The notes beneath the pieces were generated by a model. It searched no databases and was not told the DNA's origin. It worked only from the letters and a program-made list of their open reading frames with translations. A stretch of DNA of 45,092 bases from Geoalkalibacter sp. (GTDB lineage: Bacteria; Desulfobacterota; Desulfuromonadia; Desulfuromonadales; Geoalkalibacteraceae), in NCBI RefSeq assembly GCF_030605225.1, contig NZ_JAUWAV010000037.1, forward strand, positions 1 through 45,092. Reading direction: 5' to 3'. Below, in pieces: positions 24,235 to 32,773 of this stretch. Position numbers and translations under genes: made by a program. Every line of letters begins with the position of its first letter. Position 1 is the first letter of the stretch.

Positions 24235-24477
24235 GAGAAGCTCACTTTCGGAGACAAGTTGATCTCATCACCCTTACTCCCTCACCTTTGCGCCGTCCTT
24301 CCCCGCTGATCTGCACGGCAGGCACCTCCTTTTCCATGTTGCCACGAGAGAGATTCGCCTGCTCACAAAATCTTTTCTCCTGAATTTTATTGGTTTCGGC
24401 CTATTTTATTTTTTTATTGGCTATTGACTATATTCTTGTTTTATAGCTAAATACCTATGAATTCGACAGGAGGCTAT
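24235..24477. promoter_or_regulatory. AT-rich control region upstream of hipBA
   Basis: The 312 bases between the two divergent toxin-antitoxin pairs hold no gene. The right half is much richer in A+T than its surroundings and contains a direct repeat of TTTTATTGG (24385 and 24412 areas), a TTGACT at 24423-24428 and TATAGCTAAAT (24441-24451) as loose promoter parts. No single -35/-10 pair or classical HipB operator could be fixed. Confidence 0.4.
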
Positions 24478-24729
24478 ATGGACCAGAGGATCATTTCAAC
24501 CAAACACCTAGGAGAGGCGCTCCGGGCTGCCAGGAAAAATAAGGGGCTGACCCAACAGCAGGCGGCAAAATCGGTGGGCCTGGATCAGCCTTCGATGTCA
24601 AAGATCGAGCGGGGAGAATCCTATGCGCGCATCGACACGCTCTTCCGGCTATTGGCGGCCCTCGACCTTGAGATGGTTATTCAATCGCGGCAGCACCCGT
24701 TAGACGAGAGCCAAGGAGACCGCTGGTAA
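24478..24729 (+). CDS. hipB: HipB-like antitoxin (Xre-family helix-turn-helix)
   Basis: An 83-residue DNA-binding antitoxin. The Xre helix-turn-helix spans about residues 11-65 (LGEALRAARKNKGLTQQQAA then LDQPSMSKIERGESYARIDT, and LFRLLAALDLEM). The ATG at 24478 has AGGAGG four bases upstream; an earlier ATG at 24457 is less likely. Its stop overlaps the hipA start (TAATG). The family binds HipA and represses the operon. Confidence 0.92.
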   Translation: MDQRIISTKHLGEALRAARKNKGLTQQQAAKSVGLDQPSMSKIERGESYARIDTLFRLLAALDLEMVIQSRQHPLDESQGDRW

Positions 24730-26060
24730 TGGGGCGCAAACGGGTTGCCGCAGAGATGTTCATCTACATGAATGGTCAGAAGATGGGAAGACTGCTCCAG
24801 AGGGCGGCCGGCAAGTTAGAGATGACCTATGCCGAGGAGTGGCTGGGCTCTGAAGCCCGCCGCTCCCTCTCCCTCTCATTGCCGTTGAGCAGCCACAAAC
24901 ATTCGGGCGAGGTGGTCGAGAACTTCTTCGACAACCTGTTGCCGGACAGCCAGCCGATCCGGAACCGCATTCAGGCCCGGTTCGGCGCGAGAACGAACAG
25001 GAGTTTCGATCTCTTATGGCACATCGGCCGGGACTGCGTCGGCGCCCTGCAACTCTTTCCGGAAGATGTGCCTATTGAAATCCGAAGAGTGGACGCGGAG
25101 CCGCTCACGGAGGCGCAGATCGCAGAGACGCTGCGCAACTACAGGACCATGCCGCTAGGCATGAGAGCAGACAGCGAGTTTCGCATCTCCATGGCAGGGG
25201 CACAGGAGAAGACGGCCCTGCTCCGTCAGGATGGGAAGTGGCATCGGCCTCTGGGGGCCACCCCGACCACCCACATCTTCAAGCTGCCGATCGGCCGCAT
25301 CGAGCACAGCAACATGGATCTGAGCGACAGCGTCGAGAATGAGTGGCTCTGCCATCTGATCCTGAAAGCCTACGGAATTCCGGTCGCCGGCGCCGAAATC
25401 GCCACATTCGACAGCGTAAAGGCGTTGGTGGTCAAGCGGTTCGACCGTCGCTGGGCCGAAGATCGTTCCTGGATCATCCGCCTGCCCCAGGAAGACATGT
25501 GTCAAGCCCTGGGCGCGCCGCCCGCCTTGAAATACGAGAGCGATGGCGGGCCCGGTATCCCGAAAATCATGGAACTCCTCTTCGGGTCCAGCGAGGGGCT
25601 TGCCGACAGGCGAACTTTCATGGCCATTCAGGTTCTCTTTTGGCTTCTCGGCGCCATCGACGGCCACGCGAAAAACTTCAGCATCTTCCTGCTTCCGGGG
25701 GGAGGCTTCCGGCTCACCCCCGCCTATGACATCATTTCCGCCTACCCCCTCGTTGCCAAGGGGCACTTGGACCAGGCCAACCTCAGGATGGCGATGGCCA
25801 TCAGGGGCAAGAACCGGCACTATGACTGGGGCAAAATCCTGTATCGTCACTGGTTGGGGACAGCTCAAGCCTGCCGTTTTCCCACAGAAGAGATGGAGGC
25901 CATCATCGGCGACCTACTGGATAGGATGGACGAGGTGATCCAGGCGGTAACGGATCAGCTAACCCCTTCTTTTCCTGCCGATGTCGCGAAACCTATTCTG
26001 GACGGCATGAGGGAGGCGCGTGATCGCCTCATCCGCTCCCGGCTTCAGAAAAGCACCTGA
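24729..26060 (+). CDS. hipA: HipA-family serine/threonine kinase toxin
   Basis: A 443-residue kinase; E. coli HipA inactivates glutamyl-tRNA synthetase and gives persistence. Key residues match: the autophosphorylated Ser of the P loop region is S154 in ISMAGAQEKTALL, the catalytic Asp is D311 in GAIDGHAKNFS with N316, and the metal-binding Asp is D334 in PAYDIIS. The N-terminal part (20-110) is the HipA N domain. It overlaps hipB by one base. Full length and intact, so probably active. The pair sits between a PIN toxin pair and a recombinase remnant at a tRNA gene, a typical island setting. Confidence 0.94.
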   Translation: MGRKRVAAEMFIYMNGQKMGRLLQRAAGKLEMTYAEEWLGSEARRSLSLSLPLSSHKHSGEVVENFFDNLLPDSQPIRNRIQARFGARTNRSFDLLWHIGRDCVGALQLFPEDVPIEIRRVDAEPLTEAQIAETLRNYRTMPLGMRADSEFRISMAGAQEKTALLRQDGKWHRPLGATPTTHIFKLPIGRIEHSNMDLSDSVENEWLCHLILKAYGIPVAGAEIATFDSVKALVVKRFDRRWAEDRSWIIRLPQEDMCQALGAPPALKYESDGGPGIPKIMELLFGSSEGLADRRTFMAIQVLFWLLGAIDGHAKNFSIFLLPGGGFRLTPAYDIISAYPLVAKGHLDQANLRMAMAIRGKNRHYDWGKILYRHWLGTAQACRFPTEEMEAIIGDLLDRMDEVIQAVTDQLTPSFPADVAKPILDGMREARDRLIRSRLQKST

Positions 26061-26194
26061 AACTATGACTCCATCCAAATAGGACTCGAACTTTCAAGCT
26101 CCTGAATCTGTCAAGGATTATTTCCTTCGACTTTTTGGGAAAATCAAGAATAGCAAAACGGCCGATTTTACGAGGAAATCGGCCGTCTGGCTTG

Positions 26195-26462
<268 letters not shown>

Positions 26463-26556
26463 ATGGGTTCGCTTCGGGAACTTGGCGCGAAGCGAATTGC
26501 TTTATACACTTTTCATTTGCGGCAAGTCAAGGGAAAATCCTGGGCTTTGTCGTCCG

Positions 26557-27147
26557 TCAGCGTCGGCCTTTCTGCAGATCGAGAAGAATCAGCTTGGCCA
26601 CGGCCTTGAGGGTTTCAAACACACCTTCGCCGGTCATGGCGCAGGCTTCGAACTCGGGCACGCCGTCGGGGTTGAGCAGGCTGCGCAACTCCTCCAGGGA
26701 ACTCACATTGGGCAGATCGCGCTTGTTGTACTGCATGACGAAGGGCAGCTTTTCCAGGGCGAATCCCTGCTCTTCCAGGTTGTAGCGCAGGTTTTCGAGG
26801 CTCTCGATGTTGGCGTCGAGGCGCTCTTCTTGCGAGTCGGCGACGAACACCACGCCGTCGACGCCCTTGAGGATCAGCTTGCGCGAGGCGTCGTAGAACA
26901 CCTGGCCGGGCACGGTGTAGAGATGGAAACGCACCTTGAAGCCACGAATTTCACCAAGAGCCAGGGGCAGAAAATCAAAGAACAGGGTGCGCTCGGTTTC
27001 GGTGGCGAGACTGATCATCTTGCCCTTGGCCTCGGGCGCGGTCTTCTGGTAGATGTGCTGCAAATTGGTGGTCTTGCCGCACAGACCGGGGCCGTAATAG
27101 ACGATCTTGCAATTGATTTCGCGCGAGGCGTAGTTGATGAAGGACAT
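26557..27147 (-). CDS. mglA: MglA, Ras-like small GTPase
   Basis: A 196-residue GTPase of the MglA family, which in Myxococcus sets cell polarity and directs motility. The P loop is GPGLCGKT (19-26), the switch-2 motif is the family-specific TVPGQ in place of DxxGQ, and the guanine-specificity motif is YNKRD. It is intact and of standard length. The gene follows mglB by 12 bases. In flagellated relatives MglA's target is uncertain; pili or flagellar placement are possibilities. Confidence 0.95.
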   Translation of the reverse strand: MSFINYASREINCKIVYYGPGLCGKTTNLQHIYQKTAPEAKGKMISLATETERTLFFDFLPLALGEIRGFKVRFHLYTVPGQVFYDASRKLILKGVDGVVFVADSQEERLDANIESLENLRYNLEEQGFALEKLPFVMQYNKRDLPNVSSLEELRSLLNPDGVPEFEACAMTGEGVFETLKAVAKLILLDLQKGRR

Positions 27148-27159
27148 GCGCGGCGCCCC

Positions 27160-27657
27160 CTAGCGAAACAGGTTGTCGATGTCGTCGTCGGTGATCTCGG
27201 CGAAGGGACCGCTCAACCCGCCGCTCTTTTCCACCTCGGCGGTCTTGCGCGCGAGGTCGGCGAAAATCTGGTCGAGTTCCTGGCTGGCGCGCTTGACCCG
27301 CAGCCGCACCAGCCCCAGGGAGCTGCGCTGATCGAAGATCACCACCAGAATCACCCGGCCGCCGACGATGGAGATGTGCAGATTGTCTTTTTCGCCCTCG
27401 TGAAAGAGGATGGAAAATTCCTTCTCGCCGATGAGCTTGGCCAGACCGCCCGTGGCGGCGATGTTGCCCGCGGTGAGGGAAGCAAGGCTGGTGGTGTCGA
27501 GGTGGGCGGTTTCGCCGACGGACGCGATGAGCTGCCCATTTTTGTCAACGAGGAAGATCACCTTGGAGTTGGATTCGCGCCGCAACTTCTCGATGACCGC
27601 GGTGATGCTTTTGAGCTCTTCATCGTACATGACGAAGGGCGACTGGGGTCCGAACAT
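27160..27657 (-). CDS. mglB: MglB, roadblock/LC7-domain GTPase-activating protein
   Basis: A 165-residue protein with a roadblock/LC7 domain (about 8-120): EELKSITAVIEKLRRESNSK, VIFLVDKNGQLIASVG, and ILVVIFDQRSSLGLVRLRV. MglB dimers stimulate GTP hydrolysis by MglA, encoded next. The C-terminal tail has acidic ITDDDIDNLFR. ATG 27657 (MFGPQSPF) is chosen because AGGAG lies ten bases before it; an earlier ATG at 27687 lacks a site. Confidence 0.92.
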   Translation of the reverse strand: MFGPQSPFVMYDEELKSITAVIEKLRRESNSKVIFLVDKNGQLIASVGETAHLDTTSLASLTAGNIAATGGLAKLIGEKEFSILFHEGEKDNLHISIVGGRVILVVIFDQRSSLGLVRLRVKRASQELDQIFADLARKTAEVEKSGGLSGPFAEITDDDIDNLFR

Positions 27658-27764
27658 GTTTGCCTGGCTCCTTGTCGAGGTTGGCATGCCGCACTGTTAT
27701 AGCACTCGGGCACCCTGAACATCAAGAAATCCTAACGCCATCCGGTTTTTTTGCAATTTACGCA

Positions 27765-27813
27765 CCACAAACAGCAAACCCCCGACGCCAGGCCGGGGGT
27801 TTGCTGTTTGTGG
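27765..27813 (-). terminator. 20-base-pair perfect hairpin downstream of the PFOR gene
   Basis: The bases 27765-27784 and 27794-27813 are exact reverse complements, with a nine-base loop; the arm begins CCACAAACAGCAAACCCCCG. It lies 20 bases after the PFOR stop and before the mgl promoter region. No T run follows on the minus strand, so it may work by stem strength or as an RNA 3'-end stabiliser. Confidence 0.65.
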
Positions 27814-27832
27814 TCATTGCGTCAGGGGCGGA

Positions 27833-30800
27833 TTACTTGGCGCCCCAGTCGGTCTGCATGTCGGCCAGCTTCTTGTACAGATCGAAGCGGCTGGCGGTGA
27901 TCTGGTTGGCGCGCTCCATCAGCTTGGCGGCGGCCTCCGGATTGGCTTTCTGCAGCACGCGGTAGCGGTTTTCCTGCGCAGCATAATCCTCGAAGGAAAT
28001 GCTTGCCTCCTTGCTGTCGAGTTGCAGCGGATTCTTGCCTTCGGCCGCCAGGCGCGGGTCGAAGCGGAACAGCGGCCAGTGTCCGGAGTTGACGGCCTTC
28101 TTGCAGTTCTCGATGCCGCTGTCCATGGCGATGCCGTGGGCGATACAGTGGCTGTAGGCCAGGATGATGGAGGGACCATCATAGGCATCGGCTTCGAGGA
28201 AAGCCTTGACGCACTGCGCCGGATTGGCCAGGGACACCTTGGCGACATAGATGTTGCCGTAGGTCATGGAGATCAGGCCGAGATCCTTCTTGGGCATGCG
28301 CTTGCCGCCCGCGGCGAACTGCGCCACGGCGCCCAGGGGAGTCGCCTTGGAGGCCTGGCCGCCGGTGTTGGAATAGACTTCCGTGTCGAGCACCAGCACG
28401 TTGACGTTCTCGCCCGAGGCGAGCACATGGTCGAGACCGCCGTAGCCGATGTCGTAGGCCCAACCGTCGCCGCCGACGATCCACACCGACTTCTTGACCA
28501 GATAGTCGGCCACGGAGAGCAGGTTCTGGGAATCTGCGTCGGTGCACTTGGCGAGGATGTCCTTGAGCTTGGCGACCCGCTCGCGCTGCGCCTCGATGGC
28601 TTCCTGGGTGGACTGGTCGGCGTTCTTGATCGCCGCGAACAGTGCATCCTGCCCCTTGCACGCCTTGCAGTCGCAGGCGGCGATGCGATCAAGCAGTTCC
28701 AGGGCGTAGGTGTTGAACTTGTCCACCGCCAGGCGCATGCCGTAGCCGAACTCGGCGTTGTCCTCGAACAGCGAGTTGGTCCAGGACGGTCCGCGCCCGT
28801 CGGCGCGCACGGTGTAGGGCGTGGTGGGCAGGTTGCCGCCGTAGATGGAGGAGCAGCCCGTGGCGTTGCAAATCATCATGCGGTCGCCGAAGAGCTGGGT
28901 GGCGAGCTTGATGAAGGGCGTCTCGCCGCAGCCGGCGCAGGCGCCGGAGAACTCGAAGAGCGGCTTGAGCAACTGGGTGCCCTTGAGGGTCGCGCGGTTG
29001 ATGAGGGCGGGATCGGTCTCCGGCAGGCTCAGGAAGAAGTCCCAGTTGATCGCTTCCTGCTCGCGCAGGGGTGCCTGGAACTGCATGTTGATGGCCTTGT
29101 GCTGGGGATTTTCCTTGCTCTTGGCCGGACAGTTGTAGACGCAGGCGCCGCAGCCGGTGCAGTCCTCGGGCGCCACCTGCAGACTGAACTTCTTGCCTTC
29201 GAGGCCCTTGCCCTTGGCGTCGACGGCCTTGAAGGCCTTGGGCGCGCCCTGCAGCTTGTCGGCGTCGTAGATCTTCATGCGGATGGTGGCATGAGGGCAG
29301 ATGAAGGAGCAGATGCCGCACTGGATGCACAGCGCCTCATCCCACACCGGGATGTTGATGGCGATGTTGCGCTTTTCCCACTTGGCGGTGTCGGTGGGGA
29401 AGGTGCCGTCGACGGGCATGGCGGAGATGGGCAACTGATCGCCTTTGCCGTCGATGATGGCGCCGATGGTGTTGCGCACGAAGTCGGGCGCCTCCTTGCC
29501 GAGGCCGACCTTCATCTTGATGGTGCTGGTCGCCTGGGCGGGCACCTTGACTTCCTCGATGTGGTTGGCGCCGGCATCCACCGCCGCGTAGTTCATGTTG
29601 ATGACCTTCTCGCCGGACTTGCCGTAGCTCTTGACGATGGCGTCCTTGATCTCGGCCACCGCCTGATCGAAGGGGATGATGTTCGAGATCTTGAAGAAGG
29701 CGGTCTGCATGATGACGTTGATGCGCGGACCCAGACCGATCTTCTCGCCGAGTTCGACGGCGTTGATCACGTAGAGCTTGAGCTGCTTGTCGATGATGCT
29801 CTGCTGCACCGCCTGGGGCAGGTGCTGCCAAACCTCGTCCTTGCCGTAGGGCGAGTTGATGAGGAAGGTCGCGCCCTTCTTGGCCGCCTTGAGCATGTCG
29901 TACTTCTCCAGGAAGGCGAAGTTGTGGCAGGCCACGAAATCGGCGGTCTGCACCAGGTAGGGCGCGCGGATTTCCTTCTTGCCGAAGCGCAGGTGCGAGG
30001 TGGTCATGCTGCCGGCCTTCTTGGAGTCGTAGACGAAGTAGGCCTGCACGTTGTTGTCGGTGGTTTCGCCGATGATCTTGATGGAGTTCTTGTTGGCGCC
30101 CACCGTGCCGTCGGAACCCAGGCCGTAGAACTGCGCCTGATAGATGCCCTCGTGGGGCACCTTGAAATCGGCGTCGAAGTCAAGGCTGGCGTTGGTCACG
30201 TCGTCCTTGATGCCGACGATGAAATGGTTCTTGGGCTTGGCGGCGGCCAGGTTGTCGAAGATCGCCTTGGCCATGCCCGGCGAAAACTCGTAGGAACCCA
30301 GGCCGTAGCGGCCGCCGACGATGACCGGATAGCCCTTGAGCTGGATCTTCTGATCGGCCATGGCCTCGCCGATGGCGGTGCGCACCAACTGATAGAGAGG
30401 CTCGCCCAGGGAGCCGGGCTCCTTGGTGCGGTCCATGACGGCGATGGACTTGACGGTCTTGGGCAGGGCGGCCACCAGGCCATCCACCGGGAAGGGGTTG
30501 AACATGCGCACCTTGAGCACGCCGACCTTCTCGCCCTTGGCGACCAGATACTCGACCAGTTCCTGCACGGTGTCGGCGCCCGAGCCCATGATCACCACCA
30601 CGCGCTCGGCGTCGGGGGCGCCCACGTAGTCGACCAGCTTGTACTGGCGGCCGGTGATGCCGGCGAACTTGTCCATCTGCTTCTGCAGAATGCCGGGGAA
30701 GGCCAGATAGTACTTGTTGACCGTCTCGCGGCCCTGGAAGTACACGTCGGGATTCTGCGCGGTGCCGCGCAGCACCGGATGATCGGGGGAGAGGGCGCGG

Positions 30801-31420
30801 GCGCGATGGGCGCGCACCAACTCGTCGCTGACCATCTGGCGCATGTCGTCGAAGGAAAGCTCGTGCACCTTCTGCACTTCATGGGAGGTGCGGAAGCCGT
30901 CGAAATAGTGGAGGATGGGCACGCGCGACTCAAGCGTGGCGGCCTGGGCGATGCAGGCGAAGTCCATGACTTCCTGCACGTTGTTGGAGCAGAGCATGCC
31001 CCAGCCGGTCTGGCGGCAGGACATGACGTCCGAGTGGTCGCCGAAGATGGACAGCGCCTGGGCGGCGATGGCGCGCGCCGAGACGTGGAACACCGTGGGG
31101 GTGAGCTCGCCGGCGATCTTGTACATGTTGGGGATCATCAACAGCAGGCCCTGGGACGCGGTGAAGGTAGTGGTCAGGGCACCGCTCTGCAAGGCTCCGT
31201 GCACGGCGCCGGCGGCGCCGCCCTCGGACTGAAGCTCGACGACCTTGGGCACAGTGCCCCAGATGTTCTGTTCGCCGATCGCGCTCTTGGCGTCGCAGAT
31301 TTCGCCCATCACCGACGAGGGGGTAATGGGATAGATCGCGCACACCTCGTTGGTGGCGTGCGCCACGTGCGCCGCCGCGGTGTTGCCGTCAATGGTCACC
31401 ATCTTACGGTTTTGCGACAT
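27833..31420 (-). CDS. nifJ: pyruvate:ferredoxin (flavodoxin) oxidoreductase, single-chain
   Basis: A 1195-residue enzyme that interconverts pyruvate plus CoA and acetyl-CoA plus CO2 using ferredoxin. Domains in order: pyrimidine-binding (IDGNTAAAHVAHATNEVCAI at residue 10), transketolase-C-like and the gamma domain (to about 640), two [4Fe-4S] motifs (CIQCGICSFICP near 700; CTGCGACVYNCP near 757), and the thiamine-pyrophosphate domain (GACAGCGETPFIKL near 825; GGDGWAYDIGYGGLDHV). All expected cysteines are present. ATG 31420 has GGAGGAG upstream. Single gene unit with its own promoter and 3' hairpin. In an anaerobe it can run in either direction. Confidence 0.97.
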   Translation of the reverse strand: MSQNRKMVTIDGNTAAAHVAHATNEVCAIYPITPSSVMGEICDAKSAIGEQNIWGTVPKVVELQSEGGAAGAVHGALQSGALTTTFTASQGLLLMIPNMYKIAGELTPTVFHVSARAIAAQALSIFGDHSDVMSCRQTGWGMLCSNNVQEVMDFACIAQAATLESRVPILHYFDGFRTSHEVQKVHELSFDDMRQMVSDELVRAHRARALSPDHPVLRGTAQNPDVYFQGRETVNKYYLAFPGILQKQMDKFAGITGRQYKLVDYVGAPDAERVVVIMGSGADTVQELVEYLVAKGEKVGVLKVRMFNPFPVDGLVAALPKTVKSIAVMDRTKEPGSLGEPLYQLVRTAIGEAMADQKIQLKGYPVIVGGRYGLGSYEFSPGMAKAIFDNLAAAKPKNHFIVGIKDDVTNASLDFDADFKVPHEGIYQAQFYGLGSDGTVGANKNSIKIIGETTDNNVQAYFVYDSKKAGSMTTSHLRFGKKEIRAPYLVQTADFVACHNFAFLEKYDMLKAAKKGATFLINSPYGKDEVWQHLPQAVQQSIIDKQLKLYVINAVELGEKIGLGPRINVIMQTAFFKISNIIPFDQAVAEIKDAIVKSYGKSGEKVINMNYAAVDAGANHIEEVKVPAQATSTIKMKVGLGKEAPDFVRNTIGAIIDGKGDQLPISAMPVDGTFPTDTAKWEKRNIAINIPVWDEALCIQCGICSFICPHATIRMKIYDADKLQGAPKAFKAVDAKGKGLEGKKFSLQVAPEDCTGCGACVYNCPAKSKENPQHKAINMQFQAPLREQEAINWDFFLSLPETDPALINRATLKGTQLLKPLFEFSGACAGCGETPFIKLATQLFGDRMMICNATGCSSIYGGNLPTTPYTVRADGRGPSWTNSLFEDNAEFGYGMRLAVDKFNTYALELLDRIAACDCKACKGQDALFAAIKNADQSTQEAIEAQRERVAKLKDILAKCTDADSQNLLSVADYLVKKSVWIVGGDGWAYDIGYGGLDHVLASGENVNVLVLDTEVYSNTGGQASKATPLGAVAQFAAGGKRMPKKDLGLISMTYGNIYVAKVSLANPAQCVKAFLEADAYDGPSIILAYSHCIAHGIAMDSGIENCKKAVNSGHWPLFRFDPRLAAEGKNPLQLDSKEASISFEDYAAQENRYRVLQKANPEAAAKLMERANQITASRFDLYKKLADMQTDWGAK

Positions 31421-31521
31421 CGAAGCTCCTCCTTTGGTTTGGATCACTTGCTGAATGGGTCGCGCCGCGAATATCCGCGGCCGGAACAAAAAACACCGAC
31501 TGGAGCACTTTAAACAAGACA

Positions 31522-31580
31522 CCGGGGAATCGCCCCGGCTTGGGGAACATACAGTATACGCACCCCGGCGCGAAAAACAA
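31522..31580 (-). promoter_or_regulatory. promoter and 5' hairpin of the PFOR gene
   Basis: On the minus strand TTGTTT (31580-31575) and TATACT (31558-31553) are 16 bases apart. The transcript would begin near 31546, and almost at once contains CCGGGG-CGATT-CCCCGG (31538-31522), a stable stem followed by GTGTCTTGTTT. The stem could protect the 5' end, attenuate, or end transcripts coming from recR. Confidence 0.55.
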
Positions 31581-31595
31581 CCGCGCCGCGCGACC

Positions 31596-32189
31596 TTAGA
31601 GCTCGCGACGACCGGCGACGGCGCGATGGACCGTGGCCTCGTCGACGAATTCCAGATCGCTGCCGAGGGGGATGCCGTAGGCCAGCCGCGTCACGCGAAT
31701 GCCGCGCGCCTTGATCTGTTCGGCCAGGTAAAGCGCCGTCGCCTCCCCCTCCACGGAAAAGTTGGTGGCGACCACCACTTCCTCGATCCCGTCGAGGCGC
31801 TCAAGCAGCTCGGCGAAGCGCAGATCCTCGGGGCCGATGCCGTCGAGAGGCGAGAGCGCGCCGTGCAGGACATGATAGCGGCCGCGAAAGGAACGACTGC
31901 GCTCGATGGCGATGAGATCCTGCGGCTGCTCCACCACGCACAACAATCGCCCGTCGCGCCCCGGATCGCCGCACAACGCGCAGGGATCCTCCTCGGTCAG
32001 ACCAAAACAGCGGGAGCAGAAACCGATTTGCGCCTTGACCTCGCGCAGCGCATCGGCCAGGGCCTCGACCTCCCCCACGGGCCGCCGCAACAAATGAAAC
32101 ACCAGGCGCGCGGCGGTTTTCTTCCCAATTCCGGGCAGTTTCGAGAGTTCGGCGACCAGCCTGGCAAAGGACGGGATGGAGTCTAACAT
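31596..32189 (-). CDS. recR: RecR, recombination mediator protein
   Basis: A 197-residue protein that helps load RecA with RecF/RecO. It has the helix-hairpin-helix (LSKLPGIGKKTAARLVFHLL), the zinc finger C58-C61-C70-C73 (FCSRCFGLTEEDPCALCGDP), the Toprim domain (CVVEQPQDLIAIERS through VVVATNFSVEGEATALYL) and the C-terminal VTRLAYGIPLGSDLEFVD. No clear ribosome site precedes ATG 32189. It is third in the conserved dnaX-ebfC-recR order. Confidence 0.97.
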   Translation of the reverse strand: MLDSIPSFARLVAELSKLPGIGKKTAARLVFHLLRRPVGEVEALADALREVKAQIGFCSRCFGLTEEDPCALCGDPGRDGRLLCVVEQPQDLIAIERSRSFRGRYHVLHGALSPLDGIGPEDLRFAELLERLDGIEEVVVATNFSVEGEATALYLAEQIKARGIRVTRLAYGIPLGSDLEFVDEATVHRAVAGRREL

Positions 32190-32405
32190 GCGTGTTGAAA
32201 AAATCCAAACATTTTAAAATGCTGTTTTATTTCTTTTTAGAGCGATGAAAAAAATTTTCTCCCGCTAAAACACACTGGTCTGACCAAGCAAAAGTAATAC
32301 CGAAAACACTAAATGCCGTAAACCGGATGTTCGCGCACCGAGCACGCCGGGGCCCAGCGGCCGACCCCGGCCACATCGGCCGATTTTCGTCGCGCGCGCA
32401 ACGGA

Positions 32406-32720
32406 TTAAAACATGCCGGGGATGTTGAGACCGCCGGTGATCTTGCCCATCTCTTCCTGCACCATGTCCTGGCTTTTCTTGATGGCCTCGTTGACCGCCG
32501 CCAGCACCAAATCCTGGAGCATGTCGATGTCGTTGGGATCGACCACGTCCTTTTCGATCTTCAGCGACACCAACTGCTGCTTGCCGGTGGCCACCGCCGT
32601 CACCATGCCGCCGCCGGCGCTGGCCTCGACGGTGCGCTGCGCCAGTTCTTCCTGCATGCGCGCCATTTTCTGCTGCATCATCTGCGCTTGCTTCATGATG
32701 TTGCCCAAACCTTTTGACAT
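32406..32720 (-). CDS. ebfC: YbaB/EbfC-family nucleoid-associated protein
   Basis: A 104-residue DNA-binding protein of the YbaB/EbfC family. The signature is clear: MSKGLGNIMKQAQMMQQKM, then GGGMVTAVATGKQQLVSLKI, and LVLAAVNEAIKKSQDMVQEEM ending in GLNIPGMF. AGGAGG lies before ATG 32720. It sits between dnaX and recR, the position where this family is found in most bacteria. The 216 bases after it before recR hold no gene. Confidence 0.96.
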   Translation of the reverse strand: MSKGLGNIMKQAQMMQQKMARMQEELAQRTVEASAGGGMVTAVATGKQQLVSLKIEKDVVDPNDIDMLQDLVLAAVNEAIKKSQDMVQEEMGKITGGLNIPGMF

Positions 32721-32773
32721 CCCTTCGTCCTCCTGAAAAAAGCCGGCGTGCCGCCGGTGGTTTATGACCCGTA

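Noticed and set aside
25155-25868. 237-codon minus-strand open frame inside hipA
   Set aside because: hipA is intact with all catalytic residues; the antisense frame has no ribosome site or family.
28022-31513. Very long plus-strand open frame opposite the PFOR gene
   Set aside because: It is the antisense shadow of a highly conserved high-GC gene, with His/Ala/Gly/Asp-rich nonsense composition and no ribosome site.
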